Source: Diphasiastrum complanatum (Eukaryota > Streptophyta > Lycopodiopsida > Lycopodiales > Lycopodiaceae). From it: a DNA stretch of 64,000 nucleotides. The first letter of the stretch is position 1. Every line of letters begins with the position of its first letter. The notes below the pieces were generated by a model. It worked only from the letters and a program-made list of their open reading frames with translations, did no database searches and was not told where the DNA came from. The translations under genes were made by a program, and so were the position numbers. Location: NCBI GenBank assembly GCA_029204225.1, contig MU831916.1:1-64000 (forward strand), written 5' to 3'. Positions 55,043 to 64,000 of this stretch are shown in pieces.

Positions 55043-56853
55043 ATGGATGTGGATTCTGATTTTGAGTATATAGATGATGGTGACTCTGAATATGAAGATC
55101 AATCTAACTATGATTTTGAAGATCAGTATTATGAGTACAGCGATGACGAATTCAATCATTGCAGCGAATCTAATCAGTGCAAACAAGTGTCATATGGAGA
55201 CTATTTAGAAATCAGAACAAGAACTGTAGGTTCCGAATCAACAAAAAAACAAAGTACAGGCCACACAAGATCTGATAGTTACAATGTTGCAAGGAATGGA
55301 AAAAAAATCGGCAAGCTGATGAGATGAAATGGGAAAGATTGTTTGCTAGCATATCTGGTGGACAAGACAAAATTGCAGGAGCTGATCAAAGATGTAATGA
55401 GCCATCTACATCGTTCCAACTATACAATCTCCATCACAAAATGTAACACCTTCTCAAGATGTCCGAAGAATTGACATGGACAAGGGAAAATAGGGGAATG
55501 TTGGAACATACAGAGTCATATTGAATATCCGGTCGGATTTGAAAATGACAGGAGAACGTTGGAACAACGAGTGCAACATGATGAAGAAGAACAACTATCA
55601 ACAATGGGAAAACTTGTTTAGCAAATAGATCAACCAACTTCACTCCACAACTCTTGATTTCCCATTGAATTTACGAGAGATGACCAATCAACATTTATGC
55701 AGTGCTATGGAATGTACACAGGATCGGCAACATAAATGTAGTTCCCAATTTGGATCAAGCAAGAAACTTTCAAATGTGAGCACAATGTCAATGCAAGGAC
55801 ACAAAAAGTCAGTTGAGGATAACAAAGACGATGCGGAGAATTATGAGGACAATATTTTTGTTTTCAATATTGATCTTTAATTGAGAAGTACAAGGGCCAG
55901 TTCAGGCAATGAAGTTGTCAATGAGGCAAATCACTCAAGGACCTCATCTTGCTTGAGATCACAAGAATCATTGCATGACGTTCAACCAGAAGACTTGTCT
56001 AAGACTTCTTGTGAAATGGAATTAATAGACAAGGATATAACTGATCTATATGAATGTTTCACATTCATTATAGAGTGCACAACGGAATATGATGAAACTT
56101 GTATTGTACATACTGGAAATTGTCCTAGCTATGAGATGGGACAAACAATCAAAGATCCATTATATCATAGTTTTCGGTTTGTGATTTAAAATATTGGAGA
56201 TATCAATATTTTTGAACATGATGATGTAATCTACGAAATATTTTTCGTAGAGACTTGGTGTGAAAGAGATATCAGCACTCTTTGACAACACCTCATTCAC
56301 TCTATCTTGCTGGAAATGAATATTCATTTTAAATATCATTTTTCATCTTTGAAGTTGATCAGTCCAATTTCATTGATCTCTATATTGGGTTGTGATCCTG
56401 ATGATATTTCTTCCATATGGGATCTTATCACTTCAAATTCAAGATTAATGGTTATCATCGAAGCATTTGGATTGAGCAACAAAGTGACTATCAAACAACA
56501 TGACAAAATCTTCTGACCAGCATAGCCAGATGCAATGCTAAAATATGATCCTAAAGGAATTGGATAGATCATCCAATTTATTACGATGTTGAAGAAGCAG
56601 ACAAACGAGGATATTGCGATTTGATTGTCAAAAAGCAATATGGTGTTTCATCCATCTCTTCTTCGGCCATCTTTTCTCCTTCATGGGAACAAGGATTACA
56701 GTCTGAAGCTAACAAAAGGATTCAATTAGACAGCTTTGGATCTGTAATGAGGCAATAATTTTGTGGACGACACATCCTCATCAATCCTGACTACTTAACC
56801 AAGGCGATCAAATGTTTTCATTTTTTAGGACAAAAATGTTAAAGTAGGGGGAG
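55043..56853 (+). pseudogene. Degraded retroelement coding region, unrecognised
   Basis: A chain of broken plus-strand frames. The first (55043-55327, 94 codons) is strongly acidic and tyrosine-rich (FEYIDDGDSEYEDQ, then YYEYSDDEFNH), then turns basic. Later frames contain NKDDAENYEDNIFVFNIDL, LYECFTFIIECTTEYDET and ISILGCDPDDISSIWDL. Many stops and shifts interrupt. The region ends with a polypurine run (aaagtagggggag, 56841-56853) followed by tgtcatgtac, as at the 3' end of an LTR element. No RT or integrase motif was found, and I do not recognise the proteins. Confidence 0.4.
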
Positions 56854-57267
56854 TGTCATGTACTATTTGTACATTAGTGCTTATCAATACATCAGAATAT
56901 CCATTGTAAGCTTTGTAGGCCCAAAAGGAACTATTAGCCTTAAGAATAAGGCGGTTCCCTCTTTAGGCTCTTCAAAGTAACTAATAAGGATAATAGGCCA
57001 CTAAGGGCCCAATGTAGTTTGAATAATACTTAACAAGGGCTAAGTAAGAGCATTGTCTATAACTAGGCAAGAGACATCACTTTTGGGATCTTTTGGCTCA
57101 TTTGCAATTGAGAGAACTAGGAGCTCCATCTCCTTTTGAGCTTCACTTTGATATGAGCCTTGTGGTAGCTTGTGGTTACTCTTCATCTTTGGTTCTCTTC
57201 AACATAGGTGTGGTGGTTGCCTCCTTGTTCTAGCTTGCTTTTGGCTTGGATTGAGAGGTATGGCACA
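56854..57267 (+). repeat. Candidate 3' LTR of the degraded element
   Basis: Begins tgtcatgtactatttg after a polypurine tract and ends at ggcaca, just before a copia RNase H scrap. About 414 bp. No second copy is in the window, so the ends are provisional. Confidence 0.4.
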
Positions 57268-57385
57268 TGATAGGAATGTGTAGCTGATATCTTCACCAAA
57301 GCATTGGGATAGGACTTGTTCATGAAGCATAGGACACCACTTGGAGTGCTATCAAAGTCCGTGCTAAAACAAATTGAAGAGGGGG
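57268..57385 (+). pseudogene. Family C RNase H tail
   Basis: ECVADIFTKALG-stop-DLFMKHRTPLGVLSKSVLK, a stop, then polypurine gaagaggggg before the LTR. Confidence 0.85.
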
Positions 57386-58033
57386 TGTGAAAGATTCAAG
57401 TAGTTTGATCATATTTGCTATATTTCCATATTTGGCATATTGAGGCCAACTTTGTTTTTAGACTTAGAGATTGACTTTTCAAAGTTCATTAGTCTAAATT
57501 TCATTTGAATAAACACTTTTTGAAAGTGTGGGAAAGTCAAATTGCGAGTTTGAGTAGATTCAAATTTGAATGTTGGGTACTTTGAATCTAGACCCAAAAA
57601 TAGTAGGGTTAGCATTTTGGTGGGAAAGCCAAGTGGCCAAATAGGGTTTGGACCTGTTATAAAAGGATGTAACTCATGGAAAGACATACCTTCTCTCTAC
57701 TCTATCTCATTTCATGCTTATACATGGTTCTCTTGGGTTCTACTATCCATTGGTGCACTATACTTGTAATTGCTTGCAATGCTATGTGTAGAATGATCTA
57801 TAATTGTTATTTTTGGATCCACACGTGTGAAATAGAGTAGCTTGCTTGTTTTGTACATAAAACAATAGTACTTTATCATTTGATTCATGTTTGATCAATT
57901 TCTATTAGAGTTTGCATCTCATTTTGTGTGGAGATGCTGATTTTTCTACATTGGTGAGATTGGTAGAGTATTTCTCTTTGTAACCCAAGATCTTTCAAGT
58001 GGATTGGATCATAATGATCTGAAATCCTTCACA
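57386..58033 (+). repeat. Family C 3' LTR, complete
   Basis: 648 bp from tgtgaaagattcaag to gaaatccttcaca. TATA box ttataaaagg at 57657-57666; palindrome CACACGTGTG at 57820-57829. It is the best-preserved LTR of the family here and served to define the fragments at 31484, 36977, 46211 and 53881. Confidence 0.88.
57820..57829. promoter_or_regulatory. CACACGTGTG palindrome in family C LTR
   Basis: The G-box palindrome about 165 bp downstream of the TATA box, as in E1. Confidence 0.45.
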
Positions 58034-58109
58034 GTCAACTTGTTTTTATACTCCTCAACAAAATGGAGTTGTTGAAAGAAAAAATAGAACACTTTGTGAA
58101 TATGCAAAA
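58034..58109 (+). pseudogene. Copia integrase scrap
   Basis: STCFYTPQQNGVVERKNRTL then CEYAK: the region around the catalytic Glu of copia integrase, directly left of E3. E3 therefore probably inserted into a copia integrase gene, whose other half is not in the window. Confidence 0.85.
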
Positions 58110-58942
58110 TGTGAAAAATGCAAAAATAAGCTTGGTAGAGGCCAAAAATCTTGTATATAGATAAACACACATGTATGGAGCCTGTTCCCATGTGTGAAAA
58201 TAGTGTACTTGTCATATACCATAATCATATAGGTTGTACATATGATTTAATTCAAGTTCTAGTGGCTAAAAAGGCCAAAAACTAGTTTTCTAGACATATG
58301 ACACATGGCATCAATCTATTGCTTGCATGAGCCACATCCTTTGGTTAGGTGTCACATCCCATGTGTAGAGGACAGCTAACATGTGTGGAATAAGCTGATG
58401 TAGACGAATTTTGACTTCTAGAATATTTTCAAGTACATCTCCATATAGAAGGAAAATGGACCAAAAGTGCTCAAAATAGAAGGCTTTGTCAAAGTGTCAG
58501 TTTTGCATGATGAATCATCATATGACAAAGCACCTTCACACATGTGGGATCAAAGGGATGATCAGTACCACGAGCTGCCACTTATTGTATATATAGATCC
58601 ACATTTGGCCATAATCAGTGTGCGACACCAATCTTGGTTTTGGAAGCAATTTTGAGTGATTCTCTCCATTTGTCTACATTTGTTTTGATTGTTTTGAGGT
58701 GCTATCAATGTGGACTTGATTTTCAGGTTGGATTCCGTACTCAGACAGGGTTTCACACGTGGGAAACCAGAAAGTACACCTACCTTCAATTAATGATTGT
58801 TCTTGTTAGGGTTTTGTGTCTAGAATTGATCTAGATTGATCTTAATCTCAAGTAGATTGATAGATCAAGTAATCTGACAACCAATCCCTCTTGAGGATCA
58901 TATTAGGATCCACTCTTGGTCCTTTTTGTACTTTTTTACACA
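58110..58942 (+). repeat. E3 5' LTR
   Basis: 833 bp from tgtgaaaaatgcaaa to ttttttacaca, directly before the PBS. It contains several palindrome-like words: cacacatgtatgg, cccatgtgtgaaaa, ttcacacatgtggg and tttcacacgtgggaaa (58751-58766). Confidence 0.85.
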
Positions 58943-58955
58943 TGGTATCAGAACC
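58943..58955 (+). other. E3 primer-binding site
   Basis: tggtatcagaacc, directly after the LTR. One base differs from the initiator tRNA-Met complement (tggtatcagagcc). Confidence 0.8.
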
Positions 58956-60454
58956 TAGTACAAGAGGTTTTGTTGAAATTGATAGGGTAAATCCAAATCA
59001 AAGCCAAAATTAGCAGTTTTTTGGAAACTAGTCAGATTTTGTGTAGCGAGTTGGATTTGATAGCTATCCTCAAAATTTTTGGTCCAGATCTTGTCGTGGG
59101 CTGTAGGAATTCTTTTCACACGTGTGAGGCCATACAGCTCCAGTTTTGATTGAGAAATTTCAAAAAATTGTAGAATTTGACTTACATACCCAATTTGAGA
59201 GATTTTTGGTGCAAAATCAAGCATTTTCTATAGAGAATCTAATACCTTGATTGGTTCTTGGATTAGATCAGCCAAGAAATTAAATTTGACGTTTGAAATA
59301 GGTGCATTAATTGATCTTCTCTAAATTTTTGAGTGTATGTTGAAGTTACAGAGATTTTGCTAAAAATCATAGATTAAGGAGTGATATGCAAGGTGAGAGG
59401 TTGAAATCCATTGTTCCATCACTCTAGATTTGTTCAAGAGTGATAGGGTCAAGTTTAGAAGCATCAATTTACTAGAAAACATCCTTGGATCTGTCCTCCA
59501 AGTGAAACCTTTGAGAGTTTCTAGTGCATATAGAGCATTTATGCAAATCTTTTGTAGAATTTGACATAGATTGGCTTCAATTGAAAGTTCTAGAAAAGAG
59601 ATTGAGATCCAAGTCACATTATTCAATCCTACTCAATTTGTTTGAGTGTTTGTGAGGTTTGAAAAGAGTCATTAAGGTGTCTATGGGAAATATGTAGAGA
59701 GAGATCCAATTTTCTAAGAATTACTTCTTGTGTAGAGGACAAGATCTAGAAGCTCATTATGTGTTGTTATTGGTGAAGAATTTGTCTTCTCCAAGGTGAT
59801 CAAATCTTTCTAAGTGGTATTAGCTCTTTGAAGCACAATATCTTAGTGAGAAAAATCACAACTTTTGATTTTGAATTTCATTATGTATGAAACTCAAATT
59901 AGTTCTATTCAACTTTCTTTGTGAGAGTGTGAGGGTCAATTTGTGATCCCATTGGATGTCTAGAATGAGGAGGAGTCCATATTTGAGTATTCATGCATGG
60001 TTGAGATCTTTGTGAATCTCTTGTCTAAATTTTTAAGCTTTGTGAAAAATTGGTGGTATAGTTTGTTTTCAAATCAAATCAAATTCATTCTAAATCTCAA
60101 GAGTGAGATTATTTGGGTCAAGAGTGAGTCCAAAAGAAGTGATTAAGTTTGATTTTCATGTGTTTGAAACAAAACCCATCTTTTGTTCAAGAAACTCAAG
60201 TGTTGAAGAACTAGTCAAGTGAAAAGGAAAATCTAGGTGTCAAATCTTTTCATATCCATTTCAATTTTCAAAAGAAAGAGTCATTGGTATTTGATGAGTC
60301 CAATAGGAGATTGGATCTGATTTCTTTTGTGATTTGATTCAAAGATTGTGTGCTTTTGTCTTAGTGATCAAAGCAAGGTTTCCAAGTGACTAGTCATTAG
60401 TGTGAAAATTGATTCTTAGGTTTGTGAGTTAGATCTTTTGTAGATCCTTCTATA
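58956..60454 (+). other. E3 leader or lost Gag N-terminus
   Basis: 1.5 kb without a conserved frame; the Gag UBN2 region is not recognisable. It holds one TTCACACGTGTGAG at 59115-59128. Minus-strand frames here show no family motifs. Confidence 0.45.
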
Positions 60455-61169
60455 TTGTTGAAGATGTTCAAATCTAGTCTCTTGAGAGTCACAAATTACA
60501 TTTGTAGAATCATATCACAGGTTTTTATTCACATAGTATCAATAGGTGGCATCCTATTGAAGGAAAGAAAGGATCCTAAGTGCAACCTTTGTGACAAGGA
60601 AGGATATATTTTCTCAAGATGCTACAAAAAGAAGACCAATCCATCCAAGGAGAACCAAAGGCAAGGGGGCCGAGGTGAAGGATGGAGCTTCAAGTTCGAA
60701 ATGCAAATACAAGAAGGACAAGTCCAAGGAAAGGTGTTTCCTTTGTGGAAAGGTGAATGAGGCTTGGAGTCTCACAAGGACTTGCAAGATTTGTCTTCAA
60801 GAGTCCATCACAACACATGTCAAATCTTTTGAAATTTTTCATTTGGAAGTGCATTGTTTGGTTCAAGATGCAAAGATAGATGTCACTTTCATGAAAGTAA
60901 CTTGGATTTATTTTATGTCCTTGGAAAGTATTTTGCTTGGAACTTTAGATAAGTTCAAACTTATTGTTATGATCCAAGAGAAATCAATCAAGAATGAGGA
61001 GCATCAATCACAAAATGAAAATGGTTTCATTTATGCTCTCATGTCAACTTATGAAGATCTATTTTGCTTTGAAGGGATTTGTGTATCTCAAAGGTGGCTT
61101 AAGGCAATACTAGTTGAGTGTGATGCCTTAAAGTATAGCAAAGCATGTTTTCCTTGTAAGCTTACATGA
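60455..61169 (+). pseudogene. E3 Gag knuckle region and first unknown part
   Basis: Two overlapping frames. The first (60455-60760) carries the knuckle CNLCDKEGYIFSRC, in which the zinc His is replaced by Tyr. The second (60591-61169) carries a second half-knuckle, ERCFLCGK, and lysine-rich linkers typical of copia Gag. It then carries unknown sequence including ICVSQRWLKAILVECDAL, which resembles the W..AM..E.DAL start of copia RT. It stops at 61169, three bases before the next ORF. Confidence 0.6.
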
Positions 61170-61172
61170 GTT

Positions 61173-62441
61173 ATGAAGACAAGGAAATGGAAATATCTTC
61201 ATAATGTAGGATCTTTTGGTTTCAATAAGATCATGAATGATGTCTTCATTCATAAAGATGAAAATTGTATGTTTTCAATCCTAAAGGCAAGTTGTAAACT
61301 TCTTATGAGAATAAGTGAAGCATCCAAAGTGGACACTTATATCCATAAGCAAGTAGTTAGCCTTATTGAGATGGAAATACCTTTTGATTTCAATATTGGA
61401 AAAATCATGCCAAGTTGTGGTGATTTTTGGACTTATGTTTCTAGCATAGGTAATCTTAATAATCATAGGAAGTGCATATTGAATGGTCATGATTGTTGTG
61501 ATCATTATGAGACATGGAGGTCTCGGATTTCCATAAAAAAGGAACATCATGAAGAGGATCTTAAGGAGTCATCTCAAGGTTCAAGTGTGCCAAGGATTGA
61601 GGAGGAGAGTCCTTCTCAAGGTTCAAGTATGTCAAGGATTGAGGAGGAGAGACCTTCTCAAGTTGTGATTCCAAAAAGAATATCAAGAAACATGGTTGAG
61701 TCCATGTGGCTCACATTTCAAGGGAAAGAGGAGCATACCTCATGTGGTATACATCTCATACTTACTTCTCCTATGGCATTTGATAAATCAATTTACTTTA
61801 GTGAGATCATTGCATCTCAAAATTGGAGTAAAGCCATACTAGTTGAGTATGAAGTCTCTCTTGAGAACATAGATGATGTGCTTAAAAGGTTGAAATTGAT
61901 TTTAAATCAACTAAAAAGCAAATGTTTATTTCATCAAATGTATGCTCTTGAGTCATGTAAGAGCAAAAGTGATTTGTTCACTCATAGTTTGAAAATTTGT
62001 ATTGAGGCAAATTGTAAACTCTTTATGAGAGTAAGTGAATCATCTTCTAAAGACACTTATCTCCATAATGAAGTATTTAGCCTCATTGGATCTGAGATTA
62101 GCATGGTAAACAAGCATGAAGATATGATGCAAACACTTTGTTATTATAGCATGCATAGTCTTGCCAATTTGGATAAGTCTAATTCTCTAGATCATGGTAA
62201 CATGATGTTAGATCTTTGTGATCCTAATAAGTCAAGAAGAAATCTTTATTTTCTCTTGGAGGAGCATGCACATGAAGAAGGAGCAAGCCTCAAAGTCAAG
62301 CATCTACATGAAATTTGGAAGGAATCAATTTCGAAGATGCTAGGATGGTGCAAAGCTCTCAAGTTCATCAAAGATGTCAACATCAAAGAAGCACTATCAT
62401 GGATATGGCGATTTCAGATCAACATCAAGCTCATTGGCTGA
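61173..62441 (+). CDS. E3 long ORF, unrecognised, with internal repeats
   Basis: 422 codons, no stop. The module CKLLMRISEASKVDTYIHKQ (about residue 35) is repeated as CKLFMRVSESSSKDTYLHNE (about residue 285). The segment IIASQNWSKAILVEYEVSLE repeats a motif of the preceding ORF. A middle linker contains the twin units GSSVPRIEEESPSQ and GSSMSRIEEERPSQ, like the linker after copia integrase (RIEEESPRI at 25929). So part of this ORF seems built from duplicated scraps of pol, and part (the SE.S..DT module) is shared with E2. No catalytic motif is present. Function unknown. Confidence 0.6.
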   Translation: MKTRKWKYLHNVGSFGFNKIMNDVFIHKDENCMFSILKASCKLLMRISEASKVDTYIHKQVVSLIEMEIPFDFNIGKIMPSCGDFWTYVSSIGNLNNHRKCILNGHDCCDHYETWRSRISIKKEHHEEDLKESSQGSSVPRIEEESPSQGSSMSRIEEERPSQVVIPKRISRNMVESMWLTFQGKEEHTSCGIHLILTSPMAFDKSIYFSEIIASQNWSKAILVEYEVSLENIDDVLKRLKLILNQLKSKCLFHQMYALESCKSKSDLFTHSLKICIEANCKLFMRVSESSSKDTYLHNEVFSLIGSEISMVNKHEDMMQTLCYYSMHSLANLDKSNSLDHGNMMLDLCDPNKSRRNLYFLLEEHAHEEGASLKVKHLHEIWKESISKMLGWCKALKFIKDVNIKEALSWIWRFQINIKLIG

Positions 62442-62548
62442 TCTTCACACCTTTTGAACCAGCAAAGACCAATTCAGCCCATGGAGTCAAGTTCAAGATC
62501 ATCATGTTTTCCATCAAGCTAGATTTACCAAGCTAGATTTTTGAGGAG

Positions 62549-62674
62549 TGTGAAAAATGCAAAAATAAGCTTGGTAGAGGCCAAAAATCTTGTATATAGA
62601 TTAAACACACATGTGTGGAGCCTGTTCCCACGTGTGAAAATAGTGTACTTGTCATGTACCATAATCATATAGGT
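62549..62674 (+). repeat. E3 3' LTR, truncated
   Basis: The first 126 bp match 58110-58234 with about four changes and a 1-bp insertion. This LTR carries cacacatgtgtgg and cccacgtgtgaaaa, closer to the perfect palindrome than its 5' partner. Confidence 0.85.
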
Positions 62675-63617
62675 AAGCTGATCACAATCTCCTTATCCCA
62701 ATACTTGAAAGCAAAGCATTTCACAATTGGGGTATTGATTTTGTTGGACCCATAGCAGCATGTGGCACATCATCACAATATATTTTGATTGCCACTGATC
62801 ATGCAACAAAGTGGATAGAGGCTAGAGCAACACGAAAAGCAGATGCAAAGTCTATAACATGCTTCCTCTATGAAAACATCATCACTAGATTTGGTTGTCC
62901 AATAGAGCTTGTTAGTGATCGAGGTTCTCACTTCCTTAATAAAGTAATTAACAGTTTACTGACTTATTACTTCGTTATCCACCAAAAGAGTATCCCGTAC
63001 TATCCTAGATGCAATGGACTAGTTGAGTCTACGAATAAAACAATTTGTAAAATCTTAATCAAGATAGTAGAAACCAGTTGATTAGACTGCGAAACAAAGT
63101 TATTCTCTGCTATTTGGGCATATCACACAACGCCAAAGCGAGCCACGGATTGGAAAACACCATTTGAGATGGTATATGGCCAAGAGGCTGTTATGCCAAT
63201 AGAATCTATAATTCCGTCCTTACGCATCACTTTAGCTTATGCCAAAGACTTGTGTGACGATAATGCTTATCAACACCAAGATCAGAATCGATTTTTCATG
63301 TTGACAAAACTGTGTGAAACACGACTTATATCCTACCATGCACAGTTAGTCCACAAACGATGACATAAGGTCTGGCATGATCGTCATGTCCGGACTAAGG
63401 ATATTCACGATGGCGATAAAGTTTTACTTTACACATTTTCAAAAATCCATCCAGGAAACTTAAAATTTCGTAGCCAAGGTCTTTATGTTGTCCATAAATT
63501 TTTTACAAATGGTGTCGTGCAATTAGAGACACTCGAAGACATGCCCCTTGATACCTTACTCAATGGTAGTTGTATACGGCGATCCTATGAAGATACCTTT
63601 ATCATAAATCCTGTTTA
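62675..63617 (+). pseudogene. Ty3/gypsy integrase, C-terminal pol
   Basis: FHNWGIDFVGPIAACG supplies the first catalytic Asp, ELVSDRGSHFLNKVI the second, and YYPRCNGLVESTNK the Glu, so the DDE triad is intact. After a stop at about 63081 it continues SAIWAYHTTPKRATDWKTPF and EMVYGQEAVMPIES. After another stop at 63361 come HDRHVRTKDIHDGDKVLLYT and a tail ending TFIINPV, stop at 63617. The N-terminal zinc domain is missing because E3's LTR is fused at 62674. It may belong to the same family as the RT at 20998. Confidence 0.88.
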
Positions 63618-64000
63618 AGCAGGACTTCCAGATTTTTTTTCTTTTTTCTCTTTGATCAATTTTCTATGTCTAATGATTAGAGTTATTTTTTTTTCCTTGT
63701 GTTTCTTCCATGTATATTCCTACCTACATCTTTCGAAAACCATTGGTATGATACTTACTATTGGAAAATAAAAAAATATATGAAAGTTCGATTTTTAAGA
63801 ACGGGCTCGAAAAAAAAAATTCAATCCTTTGTAGTTTTTTCGATACTTGCTGTTTTTTTTATCCCTTGTAAATTCTCCATACTTTGAAATTTTTTGATGC
63901 TTCGTATTTTTTTTTAATAATGTATGTTTTTCGATACTTGAGATTTTTAGAAAAAAACACACCAAAAGAAGTAAGGCTCGAAATTTTTTCAGATTTTTTC
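63618..64000. other. Region after gypsy pol, no gene
   Basis: T-rich sequence with many poly-T runs, probably the untranslated region between pol and the 3' LTR. The LTR itself is not reached. The 62-codon frame at 63699 is not a gene. Confidence 0.45.

Larger units (their letters stand above)
58110..62674 (+). mobile_element. E3: non-autonomous copia-type element, 3' LTR truncated
   Basis: The 5' LTR is 58110-58942, the PBS 58943-58955, with a 1.5-kb leader. Decayed Gag zinc knuckles are followed by a long unrecognised ORF, then a polypurine tract (ttttgaggag) and the first 126 bp of the 3' LTR (62549-62674). The rest is replaced by gypsy integrase sequence. No protease, integrase, palm or RNase H is present. 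Confidence 0.85.

Overview
This window is plant nuclear DNA. It is AT-rich, almost gene-free and dominated by nested Ty1/copia retrotransposons, with some Ty3/gypsy debris, long (GA/CT)n microsatellites, and scraps of intron-containing genes. Primer-binding sites match the plant initiator tRNA-Met (TGGTATCAGAGC). Exon pieces with GT/AG borders encode a DIL-domain / 'gar2-like' plant protein. A LINE with R2-type features suggests a non-flowering vascular plant such as a fern. That last point is inference (low to moderate confidence).

Layout. 1-2.4 kb: minus-strand copia gag-pol remnant and a solo LTR with intact target-site duplication (TSD). 2.4-5.6 kb: a non-coding repeat (R1) and a damaged copy (A) of a gene-bearing segment whose better copy (B) lies at 49.3-51.9 kb. 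7.2 kb: a 90-bp tRNA-like SINE with a 14-bp TSD. 8.5-10.2 kb: exon-like pieces and tandem repeats. 10.8-13.0 kb: a broken LINE. 15.8-21.0 kb: complete element E1 (682-bp LTRs, TSD gtctt) inserted in a gypsy reverse transcriptase (RT). 22-35 kb: a mosaic of copia fragments in both orientations, with one MITE. 36-36.7 kb: a microsatellite-linked tandem array. 37-46.6 kb: a copia element (family C) broken by a minus-strand copia fragment and by complete element E2 (647-bp LTRs, TSD aaagc). 46.9-48.9 kb: minisatellites. 49.3-53.5 kb: segment B with exons of two genes. 55-58 kb: an unrecognised degraded element and family C remnants. 58.1-62.7 kb: element E3. 62.7-63.6 kb: gypsy integrase.

The most unusual content is a set of non-autonomous copia elements. 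E1 keeps one 1014-codon frame but has lost the RT palm in frame. E2 is almost brand new (I count one difference between its LTRs), yet after Gag it encodes about 750 residues of unrecognised protein instead of protease, integrase and RT. A related reading frame occurs at 34.2-34.5 kb, and a shared short motif (CK...R.SE.S..DT) occurs twice in E3. Such elements would need enzymes supplied by full copia relatives; every copia RT seen here is truncated or broken. LTRs and leaders of several families share a CACACGTGTG palindrome with a G-box core.

All calls come from reading the sequence. No database search was run, and repeat boundaries without a TSD are approximate.
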